From assembly GCA_040307645.1 (NCBI GenBank), contig JAWRJF010000043.1, positions 1 through 50,432 of the forward strand: 50,432 nt of DNA. Reading direction: 5' to 3'. The notes beneath the pieces were generated by a model. The model had not been told where the DNA came from. It searched no databases and was given only the letters and a program-made list of their open reading frames with translations. The stretch comes from JAVXAG01 sp040307645. GTDB lineage: Bacteria; Bacillota; Clostridia; Peptostreptococcales; Anaerovoracaceae. Positions 16,362 through 24,963 of this stretch are shown in pieces (position 1 is the stretch's first letter; each line of letters opens with the position of its first letter). The position numbers and the translations under genes are program-made.

Positions 16362-17036
16362 CTAAAAAACTTGCCCCAGCATAGATATTGTATCCATAAA
16401 AACTACAACCACTGCAAAATTAAGCAATAAAGCAAAGATTGTAGCTGTGGCAAACATAGTAATTATAATACTGTTTCTCTCGGCTTTTTTCATAGCTCTT
16501 GTCTTTCTTTCTTGTGAAATAACCTCTTCAAATGCCGTAATTTGATCTAACAATTCTGCAGGATTAATTTTTTCAAGTTTAGATAATATAGCCGCAAAAT
16601 TTTTCCCTGACTTGCTAGGTACATATTTAACAAAAACATCTGTAACATGCTGTGAGCCTCTACTTCTGTATTCCAATAATACTTCTGCATATACTGGTTT
16701 CAATGCCACTGCATTTTCCATTAACTGCTCCAGAATAAAATCCTGGGACATTGGTACCTCTTTTTGCACTATAGCTAAGTTTTTTAGCGTAATACAACTA
16801 TTAAACACCTCCTTTTCATACTGACCCTTTTTAATCCTGAAGTTGCTTATTTCACTATTTGCTATCACCTCCTTTCCTTTTATACTATTTATTCTCTCCC
16901 AAAGTATTTGGGATAAGTTTCTTGTTCCTAATCTTACCGATCCCTTAATTCTTCTTCGTTGATTATTTCTTATAAAAATTAAATAACACCCTGCAGAAAA
17001 AAGAATTTCTGATATTATAATTATTTTAATATTCAT
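16362..17036 (-). CDS. TadC-like inner-membrane platform protein
   Basis: 224 residues: one N-terminal membrane segment (MNIKIIIISEILFSAGCYLIFI), a cytoplasmic helical region with a T2SSF-like stretch (about 95-180: FILEQLMENAVALKPVYAEVLLEYRS and LDQITAFEEVISQERKTRAM) and a C-terminal hydrophobic pair ending in AVVVVFMDTI. The helical core is that of GspF/TadB-TadC proteins, which form the platform turned by the TadA ATPase. It starts 5 nt after the TadB-like stop with GAGGTGAGG upstream. It is shorter than typical TadC (about 300 aa). Confidence 0.65.
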   Translation of the reverse strand: MNIKIIIISEILFSAGCYLIFIRNNQRRRIKGSVRLGTRNLSQILWERINSIKGKEVIANSEISNFRIKKGQYEKEVFNSCITLKNLAIVQKEVPMSQDFILEQLMENAVALKPVYAEVLLEYRSRGSQHVTDVFVKYVPSKSGKNFAAILSKLEKINPAELLDQITAFEEVISQERKTRAMKKAERNSIIITMFATATIFALLLNFAVVVVFMDTISMLGQVF

Positions 17037-17044
17037 ACCTCACC

Positions 17045-17989
17045 TCACAAATCCATCTTGGTTTTTGTCAGGAAAATATTTATTATAATTCCAATAACAT
17101 AAAAGATTAAAACAATTAAGAACCATGTAATTCCTGTTGTTGTCGTAAATTGATAAATCATAAATTTTTTTAAAGTAAATCCAAAGAACTTGCAAGCTCC
17201 TATAATTGTCAATAAAAAGCAAATTGGAGCAAGATATTTTAGCATTAGATTGGCTTCGTTATTTTCTCTTTTTTCATGTTCCATTGCCTGCCTGCTTCGT
17301 GTAATTGTCTCCATTAAATCAACTAATGATGAAGTCACCTTTATACCTAAAACTTCAGCAAAATAAATATTAGATGTAAGAACATTACCCCATGATGTAT
17401 CTATAGAATACCTCATTACATTAAGCAGCTCTCCTATCTCCTCTTTACTGCCTGTTTTATTTAGTCCTTTTGATAAATCAAATAATAACCGTCTGCTATT
17501 TGGTGCATTTTCTATAGTTATAGCTGTCTTTTCAATAGCTTCTTTCATATTGTAATAGCATATTTTATAATTATTTAACAGCTCACCAACCAATATATCT
17601 CCTTCTTTTGAACTGTTTACTCTTATTAACTGCAGCCTTATTCGCAAAATAATATATGGGATTGCGCCAAAAATTCCACTAGCCAATATTCCTATGCTTA
17701 ACGAAATTTTACGATATATTAAGTAAAAGGAAACTATTGTTATGAATCCTGTGAACAAAAAAAACACATCTACCATCTTTTCGCTATTTGTATTCATAGT
17801 GGCTTTAATTAAGATATATATGTGCTTTCTCATACCCTTTTGTGGCATTGCAATTTCTTTTTTCTCTTTAAAACTCCTCTTCAGTCTAATTCTATGTTTA
17901 GCAAAATTTCCCCAGTTTAAAATTGAAGAGTATTGAAATAGAAATATACCTAAAATATAAACTCCGTATATTAAGTTTGTAATATTCAT
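17045..17989 (-). CDS. TadB-like inner-membrane platform protein
   Basis: 315 residues with membrane segments near both ends (NLIYGVYILGIFLFQYSSIL; FFLFTGFITIVSFYLIYRKI; ICFLLTIIGACKFFGF; TGITWFLIVLIFYVIGIIIN) and a central cytoplasmic helical domain with EVLGIKVTSSLVDLMETITRSRQAMEHEKRENNEA, typical of the T2SSF domain of TadB. The ATG at 17989 is preceded by AAGGAG at 7 nt; the frame extends 13 codons further but lacks a site there. It starts 4 nt after the ATPase stop codon. Works with the ATPase and TadC-like protein as the assembly core (family knowledge). Confidence 0.72.
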   Translation of the reverse strand: MNITNLIYGVYILGIFLFQYSSILNWGNFAKHRIRLKRSFKEKKEIAMPQKGMRKHIYILIKATMNTNSEKMVDVFFLFTGFITIVSFYLIYRKISLSIGILASGIFGAIPYIILRIRLQLIRVNSSKEGDILVGELLNNYKICYYNMKEAIEKTAITIENAPNSRRLLFDLSKGLNKTGSKEEIGELLNVMRYSIDTSWGNVLTSNIYFAEVLGIKVTSSLVDLMETITRSRQAMEHEKRENNEANLMLKYLAPICFLLTIIGACKFFGFTLKKFMIYQFTTTTGITWFLIVLIFYVIGIIINIFLTKTKMDL

Positions 17990-17993
17990 TAAT

Positions 17994-19445
17994 TTACTCC
18001 TTCCTCCCTTTATAATAGGCAGGTTCAATTACATTTACTTCGTCTAAAGGATTTCTAGTCTCCAGCCATCTCAAGGTATTCTTAAATTTCTCTAATGCAT
18101 CAGGATATTCTACTCCTATATTTTCCTTATCTATACCTATATCGTATTTCCAAAACCATTTTTTCTTTTTAAAGTCAAATTTACATATCTGATGACACGA
18201 GACCTTATCACAAATTGGATCGTATCTATACTCAACAATAGCCTTTAACTTTTTCTTTGATTTGTCCTCTGGCAACTGACAAAATTCAAATACATAATTA
18301 AAATTTCTAAATACCTGAGCAATAATTGCATTAAGTTCTCCCCCATATTTGGATCGTATCTTTGTAGCCATTTTATATGGTATATTAACCGAATTATTAT
18401 CATGTATAGTAGCCTTACTCCTCTGGGTTCCTGTTGATGTAATGTCTAATGCTAAATTAAAAGCTGTTGCATCACGCATCTCCTCTAAAAGCACGTAATC
18501 ATTATCCCCTCTAAGCAAAGATTTTACAATTCCATCCAAATCTTCACCATCTGCTACAAGCTGCATTATCGGCGCATCCGGCATAATTTCATGCCATGAG
18601 GTTTCTGGATCTGTTGCAATTGCAAGTCCCTCAAGGCTAGGATCTTCATAACTTTGCCATGTTTGTAAAAAAGTAGTCTTTCCTGACCTTACCTGTCCAG
18701 CAAAAATAACATTATACCCTATCTCAATCATAGCTTTTAACAAAGGAATACTGTCATAAGGTATTGTTCCTTTTGCTGCCATCTCTTCAAAAGTTAAACT
18801 ATTAAATACATATTTTCTAAAAACCATAACATCTTGATCTTCTTTAGTCCGATCCCCAGAAAAAATAGTGATTCTTATTCCATTGTGTAAATATACTTCA
18901 TGAAAGCCATATTCAAGTCTTTCGTAAGGTGTAGCCAAAAGCAGCGTTCGTTTTAACTGCTCTCTCCTTTTTTTATTAATTTTTTGAGGTTGTAACGTGG
19001 CTTTACCATTAATCATACAATAAAGTTTTTCCCCAATTAACTTGGCAGATGAAGATTTTTTGTACTCTTCACTCATGTCATAAGCCCACGGTGCAAGTCC
19101 AGAAAGACCATACAACTCAGCAAATATGGCTTCACAAATATTTTCATACCAAGGGGGATACCACTCATCTAGTATTTTTTTCTCTCTTAAAATTTCTTTT
19201 ATCTTTTCTTTATAGAATTCCGTCTCTACCTTGTACCCCATGATTGCTCTTTTTTCTCTTTCCAATTTTCTATTTTTAGCTAAATCATCGGTTTCATCCC
19301 AATCTTTATCAAAAGCCTCTAATACTATTGTGCATATATTTTCAAACCTAGATTCCTTATCCTCTTCTGCGATTTTTGTAGATTTAATTGACCTGTCCAA
19401 GAATTCATCAAGATAAAACTCTTCTTTTATACTTAATTCTTCCAC
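17994..19445 (-). CDS. tadA: TadA/CpaF-family secretion ATPase
   Basis: Hexameric motor ATPase of type II/IV secretion and Tad pili, 483 aa. Walker A is GQVRSGKTT (about 250-258), Walker B LLEEMRD (about 319-325), and the conserved TIHDN box (about 346-350) corresponds to TxHAN of CpaF. The upstream part has the N-terminal domain with LYGLSGLAPW (about 111-120) and the KRREQLKRTLL stretch. The start is GTG 19445 with GAGGTG 8 nt upstream; a GTG at 19454 overlapping the previous stop (GTGA) is an alternative. Sits in order TadZ-TadA-TadB-TadC. The family call is secure; the pilus versus secretion role is not. Confidence 0.9.
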   Translation of the reverse strand: MEELSIKEEFYLDEFLDRSIKSTKIAEEDKESRFENICTIVLEAFDKDWDETDDLAKNRKLEREKRAIMGYKVETEFYKEKIKEILREKKILDEWYPPWYENICEAIFAELYGLSGLAPWAYDMSEEYKKSSSAKLIGEKLYCMINGKATLQPQKINKKRREQLKRTLLLATPYERLEYGFHEVYLHNGIRITIFSGDRTKEDQDVMVFRKYVFNSLTFEEMAAKGTIPYDSIPLLKAMIEIGYNVIFAGQVRSGKTTFLQTWQSYEDPSLEGLAIATDPETSWHEIMPDAPIMQLVADGEDLDGIVKSLLRGDNDYVLLEEMRDATAFNLALDITSTGTQRSKATIHDNNSVNIPYKMATKIRSKYGGELNAIIAQVFRNFNYVFEFCQLPEDKSKKKLKAIVEYRYDPICDKVSCHQICKFDFKKKKWFWKYDIGIDKENIGVEYPDALEKFKNTLRWLETRNPLDEVNVIEPAYYKGRKE

Positions 19446-19450
19446 TCTAA

Positions 19451-20200
19451 TCACCTCTTAAATATAAATTTTTTTACTGGCTTGTCATTGGTTAAGTCTA
19501 AAATATCATTTACTATATTATTAATACCTTCATGAAATTTCGGATATTTAAGCAACGTAGATTTATCTTGTTCTGCAACCCATCCATATTCAACATATCC
19601 AAGTATTATTGATTCATTAAAACTCAGCTTAGTCTCAATCTGTTTCTTATTATAAAACCCCATATTATTCATATACTTGTTTATTACTAACTTTCCACTA
19701 TACTCTAATGGTTTTAATATGGTATTACATATATTTTCAAACCTCCTTAAACATTTTTCTTGCTGTGTTACTACGTAATATCTATTTTTGCCATATTTTA
19801 ATGAAGATATATTTAAACCATACTGTACGTTGCATCCCCCATCAATTATGATCTGATCATAATCATTTTCAATTGAATTTACTATTTTATCTATATCCTC
19901 TTCGCTGTAGTATTTAATTGTTGAAATATTTTTAACCCCAGGTAAAACGCTAATCCCATTATATTCCATAACAATATCTCTAACATCTCCAGATAACAAA
20001 TTATTACTTGCGAGATTTGATCTTATATCATCTAAAGAAAAATTAACTTTATTAGAAATATAGTCAGTGCCGTATTGCCCGCTAGCCAATATTAATAATG
20101 TTTTTTCACCTTTTTTACCTACTAGTTCTGCAACTGATTGTGCAATCATTGTAGTTCCAACCTGGTTATCCCCGCCAAAAAATACTGAGGTTTTACTCAT
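19451..20200 (-). CDS. TadZ/CpaE-like MinD-superfamily ATPase-like protein
   Basis: 249 residues with a ParA/MinD fold: start MSKTSVFFGGDNQVGTTMIA, then KTLLIL, a DDIRSNLASNNLL segment, and DQIIIDGGCNVQYG as the A' motif (about residue 138). TadZ proteins localise Tad machines at the cell pole. Here the P-loop GGDNQVGTT lacks both lysines of the deviant Walker A (KGGxxKS/T), so ATP hydrolysis may be lost, as in several reported TadZ proteins. The ATG has AAAGGGA upstream. It directly precedes the ATPase gene. Confidence 0.75.
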   Translation of the reverse strand: MSKTSVFFGGDNQVGTTMIAQSVAELVGKKGEKTLLILASGQYGTDYISNKVNFSLDDIRSNLASNNLLSGDVRDIVMEYNGISVLPGVKNISTIKYYSEEDIDKIVNSIENDYDQIIIDGGCNVQYGLNISSLKYGKNRYYVVTQQEKCLRRFENICNTILKPLEYSGKLVINKYMNNMGFYNKKQIETKLSFNESIILGYVEYGWVAEQDKSTLLKYPKFHEGINNIVNDILDLTNDKPVKKFIFKR

Positions 20201-20216
20201 TTTATTCCCTTTCTAA

Positions 20217-20819
20217 CTAATTATATAGAATGACCAATTGTTTTCCGTTATCTGCAACCCGCGACAAAAGTTGGGCTTGTTCCTTTGTAACAACTACTTC
20301 CACAAGGCTTACTGTAGAAGATGCAGACAGCCTATCTTTGTCTTCTGATACTACCTCCTGATTTGACCCATCCTTTGAATAGGCTACAACTGCAGAAGTA
20401 ATAAATTCCCCATCAACATAAAAATATGCTGTATCACCTCTTCTCAATGTTTGTGGATATGATTTTAGCCATTGATTTGGTATTGACATTATGAATTGTC
20501 CCTTTTTTTCGTTTAATATCAATTCTTCCTCTTCAAATATATCCTGAAAAACAGGCGTGTTTTTATGAATCAATTGTTTAGCAGAAAGACCAATGATTTT
20601 TACTGCCTCAGAAGTAGATAAGGCCCCGGAAGGAATAAAATTTACTTTTATGCTTCCTATCATTTCTTTTGTTATTTTTGTATTTTTTTCTACATCCAAA
20701 TTTAGTACTGCCATTTCTTTGTATAAATACATATTGCGTCCCCATTTTTCCCAGCCATACATTGCACATAAACTAACGACTATTAACAGAAATCCAATTG
20801 TTTTTCTTAATTTGTTCAA
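20217..20819 (-). CDS. SAF-domain protein, CpaB/RcpC-like
   Basis: 200 residues: N-terminal membrane segment (TIGFLLIVVSLCAMYGW), then a SAF domain (about 38-105, with KNTKITKEMIGSIKV and IHKNTPVFQDIF) and a beta-rich C-terminal part. RcpC/CpaB proteins carry this domain and assist Tad pilus assembly. The start is a TTG directly after the preceding TAA stop (TAATTG), with GAGGAG 7 nt before it. The order CpaB-TadZ-TadA-TadB-TadC is the standard Tad order, which supports the whole assignment. Confidence 0.75.
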   Translation of the reverse strand: MNKLRKTIGFLLIVVSLCAMYGWEKWGRNMYLYKEMAVLNLDVEKNTKITKEMIGSIKVNFIPSGALSTSEAVKIIGLSAKQLIHKNTPVFQDIFEEEELILNEKKGQFIMSIPNQWLKSYPQTLRRGDTAYFYVDGEFITSAVVAYSKDGSNQEVVSEDKDRLSASSTVSLVEVVVTKEQAQLLSRVADNGKQLVILYN

Positions 20820-21401
20820 TTAAATACTCCTCTCTTCATCTATCTTCCAATTGCCCTCTTCATTTATAAAAATATATTGTTTAATGCGTTCTGCCTGTCC
20901 ATCCTCATTGAATCCGTTTTTTCTTAAATACGTTTTACTCACAGGTTTCTCAACCACATCTGCAAAAAACACTGTGGCCACAGCTTTGCTCCTACTATCA
21001 AAAAAATTCACAGACATTACCAATAAACTGTGAATAAATTTCTTTACTTCATATTTTTCTATATCTCTTTTTTTATCAGATTTCTCATTTTCCCTGATAG
21101 CCTTGTATTTTTCACTATAATAGATATCTGCCAAATTTTCATCATATGACATATAATTTATATTTTCCTCTTTTTCGATGCATTCCGTAACTATAGTCTC
21201 AATACTCTCTTCCCCTTCTTTTAGTTTTACGCTATTTTCAACTCCATTTTCATCCTGCTCAGTAATTACAGGTCCCTGGTTTATAACAGGTTCCTCATGA
21301 GGTTTTTCTTCTTTGTTAACATTTATAAATATAGCCATAATGATTCCACAAATAATAATTCCTATTACTACTAAAAATAAGACTTTTCTTTTATAATCCA
21401 T
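20820..21401 (-). CDS. membrane-anchored hypothetical protein
   Basis: 193 residues with one N-terminal membrane segment (VLFLVVIGIIICGIIMAIF), a low-complexity acidic linker (KPHEEPVINQGPVITEQDENGVE, about residues 32-56) and an extracellular alpha/beta domain ending VVEKPVSKTYLRKNGFNEDG and NEEGNWKIDEERSI. The ending resembles NTF2-like or conjugation-linked domains, but this is weak. The ATG has AGGA upstream. It is followed without a gap by the SAF-domain gene. Family unknown; likely part of the envelope-spanning complex (inference). Confidence 0.6.
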   Translation of the reverse strand: MDYKRKVLFLVVIGIIICGIIMAIFINVNKEEKPHEEPVINQGPVITEQDENGVENSVKLKEGEESIETIVTECIEKEENINYMSYDENLADIYYSEKYKAIRENEKSDKKRDIEKYEVKKFIHSLLVMSVNFFDSRSKAVATVFFADVVEKPVSKTYLRKNGFNEDGQAERIKQYIFINEEGNWKIDEERSI

Positions 21402-21406
21402 CTTAA

Positions 21407-23713
21407 TTATTCCTTTCTATGTAAATCCCAGTATTTTACTGTATCGTCAACTATTATATTTACTTTATCCACTATTACCTCTTTACCATATGCAGTAAAT
21501 TCAAAAGTTATCTGCTCAGGCTTTGTCTTGCCCCATAGTCCTATCATATTCGGGTTAAATATGGCCCCATGCCAATGTGAATTGGAAAACTCTAAATTCT
21601 CGCAGTAGTCTGTTCCCAATATCCTTACATTTAGCATTTTAGTCTTATTGCTCTCATTTACTTTCCCTTCTATTAAAAACTTTTCGCCTGACCAGAAAAC
21701 ATTTTCCCCTCTCAACCTAGGTTTTTGTTTTGCCAAATATTGAGAATAAGAAACATCAAAATTTCCATATTGGTTAAAATAAAAATTGTTAAAGTTCCTT
21801 CTGTTTTTATCCCATAATTCAGTATGATATACCTTTCCAAGCAGCCGATTATTTTCATTCTCTTCTATATTTATTTCCGGTGGATTAGGTATAATTTGTG
21901 TTGTTTTTTCAATAGAAAAAACAACATCCTTTCGTAAGCTGCGACTACTATCAAAGTCATCATATCCATAAAAGCTTGCCACATACGAACCCTTTCCTAA
22001 TCTACTCGCCATAACTTTAGTTGTCTGTTGTTTTCCACTTTTAAAACCACTTGCCATAATATATTCAGGTATAACAACTTTTCCCTTATTATCAGTTACC
22101 TTAATTGTTAGTTTTTTTATGTCATCACCGTCTGGATCTATACATGTTACATTAAAATAAATATCGTCTTCAACTTTTATTCTCTCTGGCATAACCGATG
22201 CATATATAATAATAGGGTCTCTATTCTTTACCTGCCTGCTGTAATGTGCAGTATCCTTCCTTTTTCCATCTGAAACATTCCAGTCTAATGACCATGTCCC
22301 CCTCTGAGGATTATTATATTTTCCTCTTTTTTTCTCAACCGCTAAGCTTGAATTAATACTATCATGAGCTAATTTACCAAATTTTTTATTACCGTTTAAT
22401 AAGACCGGACCACTTGTAATAGTCTTACAATTACCTTTTACTTTTGCACAGTATTCTATCCCTGTTGTGTTGTTGTACAATGGCGCATTACTTATCCTAC
22501 CTTCTATTTTAGTATATGTATCAATAATTTTCGGGTAATTGCTACCTCCCTTAAAGGTTACACCTATTGTTTTAATATTACTCTTAGTCACATCATCAAA
22601 ACCATCTACAGCATATAAATTAATATAATAATTCCCCTCTTTATTATTAAAATTAGATGGAGATAAGGATATACTTTTCTGGGTTCCACTGCTATATGAA
22701 GAAGCTATAGTCTTATAATTTGCAGTTTTAGGGTATATTCTATTTCCCTGGGAATCTTCTACAAACATTCTTAAACTACTTATTTTATCTCTATCAGGAT
22801 CTGACACTGTACAAAAAACTGTTGTTCCCTGTTGTTCATCTATAATCTTAGAAGTTAATGATGCAGAAGTAATAACAGGGGGCCTGTTTTTAACGATTTT
22901 TTGATATTTTTTAAAACTCTGTAGTTTTTCATCACTTGCTCTCCAATTTAAAGACCATGTCCCTCTCCTAGGGTTACTGTAATCCCCTCTACTTTTTTCT
23001 TTTCCTGTTCTTGACTGAAAAGAACTATAGCTTATTTCCCCATAACCATTATTACCATCAATTTTTATAGGACCTGAATTTACTTTTATATAATCACCAT
23101 CTTCATCTTTAATCTTGGCACAAAATCTAATCCCATCTGTATTGTTATAAATAGGGGATTCACTTATATTCCCGTTAATTTTTGTATATGTTGCTATGAT
23201 TTCAGGACAATGATTCACCTTTACAGGCTTTACCTTTATATTAATTTTATTACTATAAACAGTCTTATAATAATATTTAGGAAATCCTTGATTTACTTTT
23301 CCACTGGTAGTGCTCCATCTAAATGTAGCCCTACAATACACCGAAAATTCACCGGCACTGTAAAACGTCTTAGACACACTACTAGAATTGTAATTATTGT
23401 CTGGGAAAAAAATTGTGTAATCACATATCCTGTCATAATAATATGTAGCAGTCCTATTATGAGCTTTACTCCGTCCTGTAAAAGAAGGTACTGCACTTTC
23501 TTCAACTACTCTAAATTTTAATTTATCACCTTCCGTACAGTTATTTTTATCTGCCCATAATGATATACTTCCCCTAGCATTTGTTACACTAATCATACCT
23601 GTCTTCCCTGATGAGTATCCATTTTCAGTTCCCACACCGTAGCATATGCAAGATGTATAACTTAGACAAAAAATCAACAACATAAACACTATTCCAATTT
23701 TTCTATTTATCAC
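21407..23713 (-). CDS. large exported protein with two tandem about 215-residue repeats
   Basis: 768 residues; the GTG at 23713 has seven Gs 5 nt upstream. A signal peptide (about 3-27) is followed by an N-terminal domain (about 40-165) and two tandem repeats (about 169-388 and 393-602). Each repeat begins with a PxIIxTYTKIxGxIS block, continues with YNNT-GI-CAK, RGTWSLxWxxSD and VKNRxPxI, and ends with SDPDRDKISSL or IDPDGDDIKKL, a Ca-binding-like or Ig-like pattern. A C-terminal domain fills about 610-768. No anchor motif is seen. The beta-rich, repeat-bearing architecture suggests a surface or secreted stalk. Its place just before CpaB-TadZ-TadA implies it is a passenger or structural partner; I do not recognise the family. 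Confidence 0.72.
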   Translation of the reverse strand: MINRKIGIVFMLLIFCLSYTSCICYGVGTENGYSSGKTGMISVTNARGSISLWADKNNCTEGDKLKFRVVEESAVPSFTGRSKAHNRTATYYYDRICDYTIFFPDNNYNSSSVSKTFYSAGEFSVYCRATFRWSTTSGKVNQGFPKYYYKTVYSNKINIKVKPVKVNHCPEIIATYTKINGNISESPIYNNTDGIRFCAKIKDEDGDYIKVNSGPIKIDGNNGYGEISYSSFQSRTGKEKSRGDYSNPRRGTWSLNWRASDEKLQSFKKYQKIVKNRPPVITSASLTSKIIDEQQGTTVFCTVSDPDRDKISSLRMFVEDSQGNRIYPKTANYKTIASSYSSGTQKSISLSPSNFNNKEGNYYINLYAVDGFDDVTKSNIKTIGVTFKGGSNYPKIIDTYTKIEGRISNAPLYNNTTGIEYCAKVKGNCKTITSGPVLLNGNKKFGKLAHDSINSSLAVEKKRGKYNNPQRGTWSLDWNVSDGKRKDTAHYSRQVKNRDPIIIYASVMPERIKVEDDIYFNVTCIDPDGDDIKKLTIKVTDNKGKVVIPEYIMASGFKSGKQQTTKVMASRLGKGSYVASFYGYDDFDSSRSLRKDVVFSIEKTTQIIPNPPEINIEENENNRLLGKVYHTELWDKNRRNFNNFYFNQYGNFDVSYSQYLAKQKPRLRGENVFWSGEKFLIEGKVNESNKTKMLNVRILGTDYCENLEFSNSHWHGAIFNPNMIGLWGKTKPEQITFEFTAYGKEVIVDKVNIIVDDTVKYWDLHRKE

Positions 23714-23725
23714 ATAATCCCCCCC

Positions 23726-23756
23726 AAATAAAAAAGACACTGAAATTAGTGTCTTT
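23726..23756 (-). terminator. Rho-independent terminator inside the Tad-like cluster
   Basis: On the minus strand AAAGACACT and AGTGTCTTT pair perfectly (9 bp) around AATTTC and run into TTTATTTG. It overlaps the stop codon of the upstream gene (23755-23757) and ends 13 nt before the next GTG start. It should uncouple the two leading genes from the machinery genes. Confidence 0.85.
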
Positions 23757-24465
23757 AACATAGATTTAAATTAAAATCATCTATAGCCCATATGAATTTT
23801 TTATTCTGGCTCAGGTGTAAAACAGCCATGATTCTTCTAGGTTTATTCAGCTTTATATCATGGCTCATAAGCCATTCCCTCGTGGCTGATACAAACTTTT
23901 CTTCATAATGAACTATTACATCTGCCGCTCTATCACTTTTATAATATACTGTGATTTTAGGGCTTCCATTCAATTTCCCAACTACTTCCCCCTTCTCTAT
24001 TCCCTGATAAGTTATCTTAGGATCATTTTTTTCTTCTAATTCTTTACGAAGTTTAGTGCTAATCCAGTCATAACCCTCATAACCTGTTGCAGTTTTATAG
24101 CTTCTATCTGTAATCTCAGTTATAAAAGCTGTGACTACTTTTTTTATTTTACAAGCCTCCTCTACTAGAGGATCATCTTTAAGAAGACAAAGATCATCTT
24201 CTCCAAAAAATTTCTTAACTGTCAGGTCATACATTTTATTTTCATTGAAAACCTGTACAAAGCATTTATTGTCCCAATAAAACTTATAGTCCCCATCTTT
24301 ATCAAGTACCTTAGCATTATCAACAGAATTGTATATTTCCCTAGGATTTTTAGATAACTTCGTATTATTATCCTTACCTTTAATATAAAATACTATCGTT
24401 ATTATTAGTGATATAACAATTATTATTGTTATAAACAATAATCTCCTTTTCCCCTTATTTCTCAT
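23755..24465 (-). CDS. membrane-anchored hypothetical protein
   Basis: 236 residues: basic start and one membrane helix (LLFITIIIVISLIITIVFYI), then a polar extracellular domain of about 200 residues with WDNKCFVQVFNENKMYDLTV, TGYEGYDWISTKLRKELEEKNDPKIT and a final RIMAVLHLSQNKKFIWAIDDFNLN. No catalytic motif is recognised. GAGGG lies 4 nt before the ATG. Its stop codon lies inside the terminator hairpin. It may be regulatory or structural for the cluster; the fold resembles the 193-aa protein in layout only. Confidence 0.6.
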   Translation of the reverse strand: MRNKGKRRLLFITIIIVISLIITIVFYIKGKDNNTKLSKNPREIYNSVDNAKVLDKDGDYKFYWDNKCFVQVFNENKMYDLTVKKFFGEDDLCLLKDDPLVEEACKIKKVVTAFITEITDRSYKTATGYEGYDWISTKLRKELEEKNDPKITYQGIEKGEVVGKLNGSPKITVYYKSDRAADVIVHYEEKFVSATREWLMSHDIKLNKPRRIMAVLHLSQNKKFIWAIDDFNLNLC

Positions 24466-24552
24466 TTTACCCTCTTTTTCACAATATTATAATAACATAC
24501 TTTTCTTCCCCATTCAAGATATTTTTTACATTTTTTACATTTTTTTCTAGTT

Positions 24553-24963
24553 TCATATTAGATTCAAGTTGACCGCAACAGAATATACAAATCTTTGCTT
24601 CCATATTTTCCATATATTGTCTGGATATCTCTTTTTAGGTGAAACTTTATTCAATATGCTATCCATAACATAGCCCTTATAAGAGTCAGGAACCCCTGCA
24701 AAAGCCTTTTTTATGCTATTAATTCTTCTCTCTAAATTTACCTTTTCTATGGCATTTATTTCTGTAGGCTTAACATCACAATAATCCCTCCTTCCTTCAT
24801 TTACATAAGATTTACCCTTTACACCTGCCTTAATGTCCTCTTCCAATTCACTAAGTTTATTTTCCAGCCTCTCTAAATCTCTAATAGCCCAAAGACACTG
24901 GTAATAAACAGGATCTGGTAGAACGTATTCTGTCATTTTAGTCTGTTGCCATTCTCTTGCCAT
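24553..24963 (-). CDS. 136-aa hypothetical protein, first gene of the cluster
   Basis: Predominantly helical 136-residue protein: WAIRDLERLENKLSELEEDI forms a coiled coil (about 26-45), then NEGRRDYCDVKPTEINAIEKVNLERRI and SILNKVSPKKRYPDNIWKIWKQRFVYSVAVNLNLI. Size and the C-terminal helical W.RRF-like ending resemble small phage-type transcription regulators (RinA/ArpU), but no firm match can be claimed. No signal peptide or membrane segment. The ATG follows AAAGGAG at 11 nt, with a possible promoter TTGACA (25044-25039) upstream. It could control the cluster (inference). Confidence 0.5.
   Translation of the reverse strand: MAREWQQTKMTEYVLPDPVYYQCLWAIRDLERLENKLSELEEDIKAGVKGKSYVNEGRRDYCDVKPTEINAIEKVNLERRINSIKKAFAGVPDSYKGYVMDSILNKVSPKKRYPDNIWKIWKQRFVYSVAVNLNLI

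Noticed and set aside
23210..23521. plus-strand frames inside the large repeat protein and many similar opposite-strand frames
   Set aside because: They lack ribosome binding sites and have no recognisable domains; they are shadows of the coding strand.
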